Shown here piece after piece: positions 16,917-24,404 of a stretch of DNA of 64,000 nucleotides. Both the position numbers and the translations under genes were made by a program. The DNA is from Enterobacter sp. R4-368 (lineage in GTDB: Bacteria; Pseudomonadota; Gammaproteobacteria; Enterobacterales; Enterobacteriaceae). The notes under the pieces were generated by a model. The model did not search any database. It was not told the origin of the DNA and saw only the letters and a program-made list of their open reading frames with translations. How positions within the stretch are numbered: position 1 is the stretch's first letter; every line of letters begins with the position of its first letter. The DNA lies in assembly GCF_000410515.1 (NCBI RefSeq), contig NC_021500.1:1922001-1986000 (forward strand). The letters are read 5' to 3'.

Positions 16917-16952
16917 GTGCGCGTTGTGATTTTTTCTGTCCGGGAAGGTTAA

Positions 16953-16968
16953 AGCAAAGGCTGTGCCA
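16953..16968 (-). promoter_or_regulatory. Sigma-54 promoter of nasFEDBA
   Basis: Minus strand TGGCACAGCCTTTGCT fits TGGCAC-N5-TTGCW, with the invariant GG and GC separated by exactly ten bases. Transcription should start near 16942, giving a leader of about 148 bases. Klebsiella nasF is under NtrC/sigma-54 control, which agrees. Confidence 0.85.
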
Positions 16969-17021
16969 GAATTGAAAGCGGCGGATTTCGCGGCACATTG
17001 CCGCTAACAACCCAGCGCGGC

Positions 17022-17036
17022 GCACTGCGGAAGGGC
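17022..17036. promoter_or_regulatory. Weaker NtrC-type site upstream of nasF
   Basis: GCAC-N7-GGGC, one mismatch from the NtrC pattern GCAC-N7-GTGC. Its centre is 22 bp from the stronger site, about two helical turns, as expected for cooperative binding of NtrC dimers. Confidence 0.5.
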
Positions 17037-17043
17037 ACTTTTC

Positions 17044-17058
17044 GCACTGGCAATGTGC
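17044..17058. promoter_or_regulatory. NtrC-type enhancer site upstream of nasF
   Basis: GCACTGGCAATGTGC is a full GCAC-N7-GTGC match to the NtrC palindrome. It is centred about 109 bp upstream of the predicted sigma-54 start, a normal enhancer distance, and lies just after the nasR stop codon. Confidence 0.7.
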
Positions 17059-17067
17059 AGCTACTCC

Positions 17068-18324
17068 TTAAGGGTTAGCCTGAAAAACATCGGCCACCGC
17101 CAGCATGGCGCTGGCGATTTCTATCAGCTTTTTGTTCTGGTTCATCGCCATACGCCGCAGGGTTTTGTAGGCCTCTTCTTCGCTGATTTGCCGGTGCTGC
17201 ATCAACATGCTCTTCGCGCGCTCAATCTGCTTGCGCTCGTTGAGCGTTTCGCGCAGTGCCGCAAGCTCAGTGTCCAGCGCCTGCAAGCGCCGCGACTGTT
17301 GCTGCACCAGCACCAGCAGTGAACGGCCAAGCTGCGGGCGAACGCCACCGCTCTCCAGCCAGCCGTGGGCGTCGCTAAAGACCGAGTAACTGCTCTCTTC
17401 GTTCTCGTATGCGGGCATCAGGCTTTCGATATCGGCGAGTTGCTCATTATTGGCCTGCTCGGTGGCGGCAATGCGTGCGCGGCAGTGCGCCATCAGCGTT
17501 TGCGCCAGCGCATCTTCCAGCGTTTTCATCTCGTCAATGCGCTGGGTGGCAAGGGCAAACCAGCGCAGGCAACTGTCGGCGTCGTAAAGCTCACGCCCGG
17601 TGCAGGCAATGCGCCGTAGCCGTTCAAACTGGCTGTCGGTCGCCATCTGCTGCCAGCGCAGGCGGTGTTCATCGTCGGCGAAATCGGCGAAGGTGGCGAA
17701 ACAGCGCTCCTGGCGTTCAATCAGGCTGAGCAATTTCTGCTGCGTCTCTTCACTGAATGTACCAGCGGCAAAGGCCGCCGCACCGGTCGCCCGCTCCTGG
17801 CCTGCGTACTCTTTGCCCTGCATAAAGCTGAACATGGCGATCAAATGCCTGGAGATGGCCGGTTCGGCGGCGGTGTCAGACAGCTCAAACACCAGCGACA
17901 ACAGATGGCGAATGATGTCGTTAAAGAAGCTCATCGCCTGCGGTAAACGCAGCGTGCGCTGGCGGATTTGCTGGCGTAACGCAGGCAGCAAACTCAGGGC
18001 GTACACGACACTGGCGACGTGGCTGAACAGACGGCTGGCCTGCGGCAACGCGGCAATCTGCTGCTCCAGCGTGTCGAGTTGCGCCATCAGCGGTGCTTGT
18101 GCCTGCGCCACCTCTTGTTCGCGCAGGATCAACTCATCAGCAAATTGCCCCTTGCTTGCGCAGAGGAACATATTGGAGGTTCCGCGCTCGCGTTGCAGCA
18201 TGTGCACAAGCTGGCTGATCTTGCCCACCAGTTCGCCGCTTTGCAGCAGATAACGCAGGCTGTTGAGCTCACACTGGCGCGAGGCGAGCAGGAAACGGAT
18301 GGTGGTCGATGAATTGGCTATCAT
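17068..18324 (-). CDS. nasR: NasR, nitrate/nitrite-responsive antiterminator
   Basis: 418 residues. The N-terminal part (about 30-290) is a helical NIT nitrate/nitrite-sensing domain, including the LVHMLQRERGTSNMFL helix typical of NIT proteins. The C-terminal ANTAR RNA-binding domain (about 350-411) has ERAKSMLMQHRQISEEEAYKTLRRMAM. NasR binds nitrate and then the hexaloop hairpin of the nasF leader RNA, preventing termination. It is upstream of nasF on the same strand, with the leader lying between them. Start ATG 18324 has GGAG seven bases upstream. Confidence 0.95.
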   Translation of the reverse strand: MIANSSTTIRFLLASRQCELNSLRYLLQSGELVGKISQLVHMLQRERGTSNMFLCASKGQFADELILREQEVAQAQAPLMAQLDTLEQQIAALPQASRLFSHVASVVYALSLLPALRQQIRQRTLRLPQAMSFFNDIIRHLLSLVFELSDTAAEPAISRHLIAMFSFMQGKEYAGQERATGAAAFAAGTFSEETQQKLLSLIERQERCFATFADFADDEHRLRWQQMATDSQFERLRRIACTGRELYDADSCLRWFALATQRIDEMKTLEDALAQTLMAHCRARIAATEQANNEQLADIESLMPAYENEESSYSVFSDAHGWLESGGVRPQLGRSLLVLVQQQSRRLQALDTELAALRETLNERKQIERAKSMLMQHRQISEEEAYKTLRRMAMNQNKKLIEIASAMLAVADVFQANP

Positions 18325-18384
18325 GCGTATGCTCCAGGAAAGTCCTGCTTCCCTGATGCAAGGCGCGCGCCAGGTAGAACGGCT

Positions 18385-18981
18385 TTAGCCGCGCGGCAGC
18401 GTCGCCCGAACCATGGCGATGATGACCGCACAAAGTTCCTCTTTCGCCTGCGACTCGCTAATCGCCCCCTGCACCGCCGCCCAGGCGAGCCCTTCGGCGG
18501 CACCCAGCATGGCCCACAGCGGCGCATCGCGCAGCGGTTCACCGCAAAATGGCGCAAACAGAGTGCGGCACTTGCCGATGAAATCGACGGCGTATTCGCG
18601 GCGGATAGTTTCCAGCTCCGGCGTACCGGCGAGCGCCGCCAGTAAACTTGGCATTTCGCGCCCCTGAAACAGCACGCACTCAATATAAGCGGTGGCGATA
18701 ACCGACGCGCGCGCGGCAAGCTCCGGCGCGGTCTTTGCCAGCGCATCATCCATTTTGCGGTTCTGGCGTTGATCATATTCGCGATAGAGCGCCGCCAGCA
18801 GCCCGGAACGGCTGGTGAAATGACCGTACACCACTGGCTTTGTGACACCGGCTAGCTCCGCCAGATGGCCGAGCGTCAGCGCTTCGGTGCCCTCTTCGCG
18901 AATAATGTGCCACGCGACATCCACAAGCTGCGAATAGCGATCTTCCCGCGACAAGCGCTGACGCACACGCGTTTCCGCCAT
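18385..18981 (-). CDS. TetR-family transcriptional regulator
   Basis: 198 residues. The N-terminal helix-turn-helix spans about 15-60 (LVDVAWHIIREEGTEALTLGHLAELAGVTKPVVYGHF), characteristic of TetR. The C-terminal ligand domain is not assignable to a known inducer. Start ATG has GGGAGA six bases upstream. It is divergent from a quinone-reductase-like gene 113 bases away, with a nested palindrome between them, so it most likely represses both itself and that gene. Confidence 0.92.
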   Translation of the reverse strand: MAETRVRQRLSREDRYSQLVDVAWHIIREEGTEALTLGHLAELAGVTKPVVYGHFTSRSGLLAALYREYDQRQNRKMDDALAKTAPELAARASVIATAYIECVLFQGREMPSLLAALAGTPELETIRREYAVDFIGKCRTLFAPFCGEPLRDAPLWAMLGAAEGLAWAAVQGAISESQAKEELCAVIIAMVRATLPRG

Positions 18982-19001
18982 GATGTTTCTCCCTTGACAG
19001 A

Positions 19002-19052
19002 CTTATATACCAAAAGTAACTTACTAATGGTAGGTTACTGTTCGTATATAAG
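19002..19052. promoter_or_regulatory. Nested palindrome, TetR operator with overlapping divergent promoters
   Basis: Two inverted repeats share one centre at 19027. The outer pair is CTTATATAC (19002-19010) / GTATATAAG (19044-19052). The inner one runs 19015-19039 with arms AGTAAC and GTTACT. The TATATA elements in the outer arms look like -10 boxes for the two divergent genes, so one bound repressor would block both. Confidence 0.65.
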
Positions 19053-19093
19053 ACTACGTCCGTTAACGGCGGATGGCAATCCAGGAGGTTCAG

Positions 19094-19690
19094 ATGCATG
19101 CGTTAATCGTGGTTTCGCACCCTTTAGCAAGCTCGTTAACCCACAGCGTGGCGAAAGCTGTTGCACAGGGGATAACGGAAAAAAACGGGGAAAATAGCGC
19201 AGAATTTGCCGATCTGACGCAAGAAGGCTTTAACCCGGTGTTTAATGCGGCAGATTACACCGCCTTTGCCGAAGGCGCGCCGCTGCCCGCCGATGTGCTT
19301 GCCGAGCAGGCGCGCCTTGAGAAAGCCGATGCGCTGGTGCTGGTGTTCCCCATTTACTGGTGGACCATGCCCGGCCAGTTAAAAGGCTGGATTGACCGGG
19401 TATTTTCCAACGGCTGGGCCTATGAAGAGGGCGCAAACGGCAAGGTCTCCGGCAAACTTGGGCATTTACCTGTCCACCTTATCGCCCTGGGCGGCGCAGA
19501 CATGAAAACCTTTGAAAAGCATGGCTATGCACAATCCTGGAAGACGCAGATCGCCCACGGCATTTTTGATTATTGCGGCGCGCCTGTGCTCACCAATGCC
19601 ACGCTGATGCTGCCTGATTTCGGCACACCGGAAGCGTTATTACGTGAGGCGCAAAAAATTGGCGAGCGGATATTTACTCACCAGCAGTAA
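19094..19690 (+). CDS. NAD(P)H:quinone oxidoreductase-like flavoprotein (Flavodoxin_2 fold)
   Basis: 198 residues from ATG 19094, which has AGGAGG five bases upstream. Family signs are the N-terminal ALIVVSHPLASSLTHSVA, the central LVFPIYWWTMPGQLKGWIDRVF (flavin and active-site segment) and GGADMKTFEKHGY. Related MdaB/NQO1-type enzymes reduce quinones or other electrophiles by two electrons with NAD(P)H in the cytoplasm. It is divergent from the TetR gene, and induction by a ligand of that repressor is likely. The exact substrate is not readable. Confidence 0.88.
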   Translation: MHALIVVSHPLASSLTHSVAKAVAQGITEKNGENSAEFADLTQEGFNPVFNAADYTAFAEGAPLPADVLAEQARLEKADALVLVFPIYWWTMPGQLKGWIDRVFSNGWAYEEGANGKVSGKLGHLPVHLIALGGADMKTFEKHGYAQSWKTQIAHGIFDYCGAPVLTNATLMLPDFGTPEALLREAQKIGERIFTHQQ

Positions 19691-19703
19691 AACTCACACT
19701 TTA

Positions 19704-19740
19704 CCCTTTTAAACCCGCCACCCAGGCGGGTTTAAAAGGG
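19704..19740 (+). terminator. Strong hairpin after the quinone reductase gene
   Basis: A perfect 16-bp stem, CCCTTTTAAACCCGCC (19704-19719) and its complement (19725-19740), with a five-base loop, 13 bases after the stop codon. There is no trailing T run, so it may act only through the T-rich part of its stem or as an mRNA 3' end stabiliser. Confidence 0.65.
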
Positions 19741-19936
19741 CACCGTTATCCACGCACTGAAGAACCAGCACTGCATTACATTGCTTTTTATCGACCTTAA
19801 GCAAAATAGCCATGCCGGTACGCTTTATTAGCGGTTATTTCTCTTTTTATCCTGCCGAACAAAGGCGGAAAAAATGCCCGACGGCGAAACTATCGCCACC
19901 GGCAATTATTTGCTGCCACCACCATTTTGCCGCCGC

Positions 19937-21601
19937 TTACTGACCGGAAAAGTAGCGGCGACGCAGGGCGCGGTCGCTACCGGCGACAAAATACCCGGAT
20001 GCGGCATCAATCCACTGCGTGGTTTCGTACAGGTATTTTGGCGACACCGCGCCTGCAACGATGCGTTGTTGCGAGCGCGCCACCGATTCACGAAACGCAT
20101 AGTGGGTGAACAGACGCATAAACTCACCAAGATAAACATCTGCCACGGCAGCGTTGCCCTTGATCACCAGCATGTTTTCATCATTGGTATCGGTGGACGC
20201 GGCGGAAAAATTCGCCGAACCGACAATCACAATCGGCTCCGGGCCAAGCGGGTCGATCAACAAATATTTGGTGTGAATGTACGTGACGTGCGTCTCTTCT
20301 ACCGGGCTTTCGATCTCTTTCAGCCAGCGGTCAAAGGCGTTCAGCACCAGGTTCTGCCCAACGGCGATGGTGACATTTGGATGTTTGCGGATACGGTCGA
20401 TTTCCGCCGCTTGTTGCTTGTACTGACTGCCGGAACCTTTTTTCTCCAGCAAGGCGAAGCGTAACACCTCGTCAGCGCGATCCCAGGCGGGGACAAACAG
20501 TTTGTTCATGCCAAAAGCGAAAGTGCCGAACAACGCGCGTTGCGCGCCCGCGGCCAGTTGGGCGTACCACTCCAGCGCGGTGAGCGAGGTGCGCGGCGAA
20601 AAGACGGTACTCACTTCATCGCGCCACGGAACCGGCGGCGCGGCGGTGATCGTTTCGACTTTTTTCGCCGTTGGCGCGCGGGTTAAATCCTGCAACAGCA
20701 GTTGCCAGTAGGTTTCGTACTGCTCCGCCACGCGAGGATCGCGAACGATGTGCGCATTATTCGAGTGACCGAAAATGCCGTTTTCGCTGAGATTAGTGGA
20801 ACCGGTCCAGACCTGCTGCGACACACCCTGGCGCCGCAAGACAAAGAACTTGTTATGCATATAGCGACCGGAGTGGATGCGCGGGTGCGTCAGCGCCTCG
20901 ATGCCGCTGTGCGCCAGATGTTTTTCATTGGACTCACGCTGCGAGTCGCCGTCGTAAATCACGCTCACGGTCACGCCGCGCGCGGCAGCGCTTTTTAACG
21001 CGTCATAGATGCGGCTGTTTTTGAATTCAAAAATGGCACCGTGCAGCTCATCACCTTTATCAGCCTGGCCTATAAACCGCTCCAGCCCTTCCAGCAGACC
21101 ACGCGACAGCCACTTCCAGGCCGCATCGCCAATCTCCGCCGGGCTGGCATTATGAAAGCGCCGGGCATACTCCTGTGAGGCAATCGCTCCACGGTTGAAG
21201 AAAATCGCGTGCTCGCCGTTATCCACCGGCTCGGTTAGTACCGTCAGTTGCACCGCATCGCCCGGCGTTAACGCCCCGGCAGGCCCGCGCATGGCGACAA
21301 TTTCGTAGCGATATTCCGCGTTGGGCGCAACGCTGTAATCAGACCATTGAAAGGTCTGGAAAGGGTGTCTGAACGAGGAGACCGGCACGCCCGGCGCGGG
21401 AGTCGGCTCGACGCTGGCGAAGGTTTTCATACCGTTTAGCCAGATAACCTCCCCGTCGCTTTTTCGCGTGCGCTGAATGGCGAAACCGAGAATATTACCG
21501 GCGAGGATATGCTGCTCAGGCATATCCCAGCCCAGCAACACCACATAGCTGCCCGCCACCGCTAACGCCGTTAACTCACCTTGCTGCCCGCTAACACGCA
21601 T
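19937..21601 (-). CDS. Phospholipase D-like protein with two HKD motifs
   Basis: 554 residues with GGAGGG six bases before ATG. Residues 1 to about 120 resemble a fibronectin-III-like beta domain (ending EYRYEIVAM). Two PLD motifs follow: HNKFFVLRR...GSTNLSENG near 247 and HTKYLLIDP...GSANFS near 443. The first has arginine where HxK(x)4D would have aspartate, the second is complete. The two histidines should form one active site for phosphodiester cleavage or transfer, on lipid or nucleic acid. No signal peptide or membrane helix is visible. It stands alone, so no pathway is implied. Confidence 0.82.
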   Translation of the reverse strand: MRVSGQQGELTALAVAGSYVVLLGWDMPEQHILAGNILGFAIQRTRKSDGEVIWLNGMKTFASVEPTPAPGVPVSSFRHPFQTFQWSDYSVAPNAEYRYEIVAMRGPAGALTPGDAVQLTVLTEPVDNGEHAIFFNRGAIASQEYARRFHNASPAEIGDAAWKWLSRGLLEGLERFIGQADKGDELHGAIFEFKNSRIYDALKSAAARGVTVSVIYDGDSQRESNEKHLAHSGIEALTHPRIHSGRYMHNKFFVLRRQGVSQQVWTGSTNLSENGIFGHSNNAHIVRDPRVAEQYETYWQLLLQDLTRAPTAKKVETITAAPPVPWRDEVSTVFSPRTSLTALEWYAQLAAGAQRALFGTFAFGMNKLFVPAWDRADEVLRFALLEKKGSGSQYKQQAAEIDRIRKHPNVTIAVGQNLVLNAFDRWLKEIESPVEETHVTYIHTKYLLIDPLGPEPIVIVGSANFSAASTDTNDENMLVIKGNAAVADVYLGEFMRLFTHYAFRESVARSQQRIVAGAVSPKYLYETTQWIDAASGYFVAGSDRALRRRYFSGQ

Positions 21602-21788
21602 GGTTTACCCTCCGCCGAATCAGAGACTCACACTCCCGCGACACGCCGTATCAAATTATAAACCGGATGTATGACGTAACGGTGATGTCGCCAGCATCAG
21701 CAGCGCCTGGCGGGAAACGTGATTTTTTTCGAATAGAAATCGCCATTGCGGCGTTAACTCACTACTCAGGCTACCGAAGGAACTCAAA

Positions 21789-22310
21789 ATGAAAACGCTC
21801 GCCCCGCTGTTGCTGTCGCTATTTTTGTTGCCTGCCGCGCAGGTTTTCGCCGCCGGAGACGATAATACCAACAGTAAAACGCCAGACTGCCCGAGCGGGC
21901 AGGTTTATGACAGCACGCTCAAACAGTGTGTGGCGGAAAAAAGCAGCCGCCTCAGCGACGACGATAAAACCCATTACGCTTATCATCTGGCGAAAAAAGG
22001 GGAGTATCAGGCGGCGCTGAATCTGCTGGATACGCTGAAAAACGCCAACACCGCCGAAGCCTGGAACTACCGGGGTTACGCCACGCGCAAACTGGGTCGC
22101 ACCGATGAAGGCATTGGCTATTATCAGCGTTCGCTGGCGCTCAACCCGCAGTATGCGAAAGTGCGGGAATATCTCGGTGAAGCGTGGCTGGTGAAAGGCC
22201 GCCCGGATCTGGCAAAAGAGCAACTGAAAACCATCGCCACGCTTTGCGGTGTGCAATGCGAAGAGTATCGCGATTTGCAGGCGGCGATTAATGGTCACCC
22301 TGAGTCCTGA
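21789..22310 (+). CDS. Periplasmic TPR-repeat protein
   Basis: 173 residues with a Sec signal (MKTLAPLLLSLFLLPAAQVFAAG). A cysteine-flanked stretch PDCPSGQVYDSTLKQCV follows, then two or three TPR units (KTHYAYHLAKKGEYQAALNLLD; AWNYRGYATRKLGRTDEGIGYYQRSLALNP; YLGEAWLVKGRPDLAKEQL). It should be a periplasmic protein-protein adaptor. The end overlaps the ECF sigma gene by 20 bases, so they are co-transcribed; it may sense or relay the signal of the sigma/anti-sigma pair. SD AAGGA lies eight bases upstream of the ATG. Confidence 0.85.
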   Translation: MKTLAPLLLSLFLLPAAQVFAAGDDNTNSKTPDCPSGQVYDSTLKQCVAEKSSRLSDDDKTHYAYHLAKKGEYQAALNLLDTLKNANTAEAWNYRGYATRKLGRTDEGIGYYQRSLALNPQYAKVREYLGEAWLVKGRPDLAKEQLKTIATLCGVQCEEYRDLQAAINGHPES

Positions 22311-22848
22311 CGACCGGTGCGAGGAGCGCAAAATCACCACCAGTGACGTTCGCCAGCAACTTGCTGCACATCTGACACGCCTGTGGCGCTATGGGCTGGT
22401 TCTGTCGCGCAACCGCGAGGTTGCCGAAGAACTGGTGCAGTCGACCTGCGTTCGCGCACTTGAAAAGAGTGCGCAATTTACCCCCGGCACGCGCATAGAC
22501 AGCTGGCTGTTCGCCATTCTGCACTCGATCTGGATCTCCGATCTGCGCGCGCGTCGTGTGCGGATGGGGCAAGGTTTTGTGGAGAGTGATGAACTGCTGG
22601 CGGCGGATACCCACGCCCTGGATGACGCGCGGCGGCATTACGCGAAAGTTATGCAGCACGTCAGCGCGCTGCCGGAGGCGCAGCGCAATACCGTATTTCT
22701 GGTTTATGTCGAAGGGTTTACCTATCAGGAAGCGGCAGACACGCTCGCAGTGCCTATCGGCACGATCATGAGCCGGCTGGCGAGCGCACGCGCGACGCTG
22801 GCGAAAAAAGCCACTACGCCGCCAAAACCCCAGGAGAAACGCTCGTGA
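22291..22848 (+). CDS. ECF-type RNA polymerase sigma factor
   Basis: About 185 residues from ATG 22291. Region 2 is visible at LSRNREVAEELVQSTCVRALEKSAQF...SWLFAILHSIWISDLRARR and region 4 at ALPEAQRNTVFLVYVEGFTYQEAADTLAVPIGTIMSRLASARATL; region 3 is absent, as in all ECF factors. The frame is open further upstream but those starts lie deeper inside the TPR gene. It overlaps the preceding gene by 20 bases and the following anti-sigma gene by four (GTGA). It probably directs its own operon; the target regulon is unknown. Confidence 0.92.
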   Translation: MVTLSPDDRCEERKITTSDVRQQLAAHLTRLWRYGLVLSRNREVAEELVQSTCVRALEKSAQFTPGTRIDSWLFAILHSIWISDLRARRVRMGQGFVESDELLAADTHALDDARRHYAKVMQHVSALPEAQRNTVFLVYVEGFTYQEAADTLAVPIGTIMSRLASARATLAKKATTPPKPQEKRS

Positions 22849-23633
22849 AACCCAGCATGTTTACACCGCCCTACCAGGATGACGCGATTGTCGCCTGGCT
22901 CGATGGCGAGATGAGTGAAGCGGATGCGCAACAATTTGAGAGCCAGCTTGCACAAGACGAACAGCTCGCCAGCCGTACCGAGGCGTTAAAACAGGATCGT
23001 GCGGATTTCGCCGAGGCCTTCGCACCGCTGCTTCATGAGGCTCCCGAAGCGCGCATGCAGGCGCGGTTGAACGAGCTGCTGGCTTCTTCGCCCCGCTCAT
23101 CCACAGGCGTCAGCCGCCGTTCGCTGATTGCCGCGTCGCTCAGTTTTCTGGTCATTGGCGGCGGGCTTGGCTATTTTGCAAGGCCACTGGCGCTGGCGCG
23201 TGATGAGAGCGAGAAAATCCGCGATCTTGAGGCGCAATACATGTCGCTGTATAGCGCGGAAACGCTGCTGGATGCAGACAGCTCGCCCACGGCATTGCAA
23301 CGCGGGCTGGCACGCACAGCGCAGGATATTGGCTTAAACATGAAGGTGGCGCAACTTACCCTGACCGGCGCAGAACTGAAGATGGTGCGCATGCTGCGTT
23401 ATGACAGCACCTCGATTGCGCAAATCGCGTGGATGGATGCGGAATATGGCCCGATGGCGCTGTGTATTTCGCCTGAACGACATGCCCAAACGCGCGCCTT
23501 AACGCCTGAACATCGCCACGATATGCACCTCGTCTGGTGGCAACAACGCGGTTATCAATTTGTGCTGATAGGCCGAAACCCACCGCCCCAATTGTCCCTA
23601 CACGCGCAAGCGCTACACGCTGCGCTGTCATAA
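22845..23633 (+). CDS. Membrane anti-sigma factor
   Basis: 262 residues from a GTG start overlapping the sigma gene stop (GTGA). The N-terminal cytoplasmic part opens with DDAIVAWLDGEMSEADAQQFESQLA, typical of anti-sigma N-termini. One transmembrane helix lies near 90-110 (SLIAASLSFLVIGGGLGYFA), followed by a periplasmic part of about 150 residues. The HxxxCxxC zinc motif of ZAS anti-sigma factors is missing. It should hold the ECF sigma factor inactive until a periplasmic signal arrives. Convergent with the YceI gene, 17 bases away. Confidence 0.85.
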   Translation: MKPSMFTPPYQDDAIVAWLDGEMSEADAQQFESQLAQDEQLASRTEALKQDRADFAEAFAPLLHEAPEARMQARLNELLASSPRSSTGVSRRSLIAASLSFLVIGGGLGYFARPLALARDESEKIRDLEAQYMSLYSAETLLDADSSPTALQRGLARTAQDIGLNMKVAQLTLTGAELKMVRMLRYDSTSIAQIAWMDAEYGPMALCISPERHAQTRALTPEHRHDMHLVWWQQRGYQFVLIGRNPPPQLSLHAQALHAALS

Positions 23634-23650
23634 GTCGCGCCCGGTACGGT

Positions 23651-24238
23651 TTACGCTGGCTGGCGGGCTTGAGCCTGGGCCTGGGCCTGCGCATGGATTT
23701 CAATATTTATCGTTACCGTGTCGTCCACCAGCATGGCGAACTTATCCATGTTAAATGCCGAACGGGAGATCGCGGTGGTGGCATGGAGTGACAGTTGTCC
23801 CGAATCCGCCCTGCCCTGTTTTTGCAGCGTGGCGTCGAGGATCACCGGGCGGCGAATATTTTTTACCGCCAGGGAGCCAAAAATCCGGAAATGCCCGTCG
23901 CCTAAATCCACCACCCGGCTACTGCTAAAGGCGATTGTCGGGTAGTGGTCAGCGTCAAAAAACAGGCTGCTTTTCAACTGGTAAGTCAGCAGGCTGTTAG
24001 AGGCGATAAGTGTCGCAACGGGGATCGTCACGTTGATGCGATCCTCCCTCTCCTGCGCCGGATTCAGCGTTACGTCGCCACTTACACCGTCAAGATGCGC
24101 CTGTGACACGCCGCCAAAGGCGTGCCAGGAGAGCGCAACCGTGGTTGCCGGCGTGGCGATACGGTAGCTGAGCGGCATCGCCTGTGCTCCCGGCGCGCTT
24201 AAAAGGCCAATCATCATGGCTGGAATGATGCGTTTCAT
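23651..24238 (-). CDS. YceI-family periplasmic protein
   Basis: 195 residues from ATG 24238 (GGAGA eight bases upstream). A signal peptide (ending APGAQA) precedes a YceI lipocalin-like barrel: YRIATPATTVALSWHAFGG, IASNSLLTYQLKSSLFFDADHYPTIAFSS and FGSLAVKNIRRPVILDATL. YceI proteins bind isoprenoid or amphiphilic ligands; some respond to osmotic or base stress. The C-terminus is an AQ dipeptide repeat from a GCCTGG hexamer run. It is divergent from the two-component system, and the shared upstream region contains a candidate operator at 24312-24327. Confidence 0.88.
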   Translation of the reverse strand: MKRIIPAMMIGLLSAPGAQAMPLSYRIATPATTVALSWHAFGGVSQAHLDGVSGDVTLNPAQEREDRINVTIPVATLIASNSLLTYQLKSSLFFDADHYPTIAFSSSRVVDLGDGHFRIFGSLAVKNIRRPVILDATLQKQGRADSGQLSLHATTAISRSAFNMDKFAMLVDDTVTINIEIHAQAQAQAQARQPA

Positions 24239-24311
24239 AAATGGATTCTCCGGATTGCAGATATCCCGTAAACGCACCAGGCGGGAATTTTATTCGTTAT
24301 AACGTCTTTTG

Positions 24312-24327
24312 CTTACAAAATTGTCAG
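24312..24327. promoter_or_regulatory. Candidate response-regulator box between yceI and the two-component genes
   Basis: CTTACAAAATTGTCAG, an imperfect palindrome TTACAA-AA-TTGTCA. It resembles the boxes of the HprR/CusR family, to which the adjacent regulator belongs. Its complement CTGACAATTTTGTAAG matches a box at 26495-26510 at 13 of 16 positions. Confidence 0.5.
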
Positions 24328-24404
24328 TTAACGGTCAGGCAATTGTTAGCGGCAACGCTTTATATTATTGACGTCAGTTATAAGTAATCATCAGGGCCTG
24401 GGTC

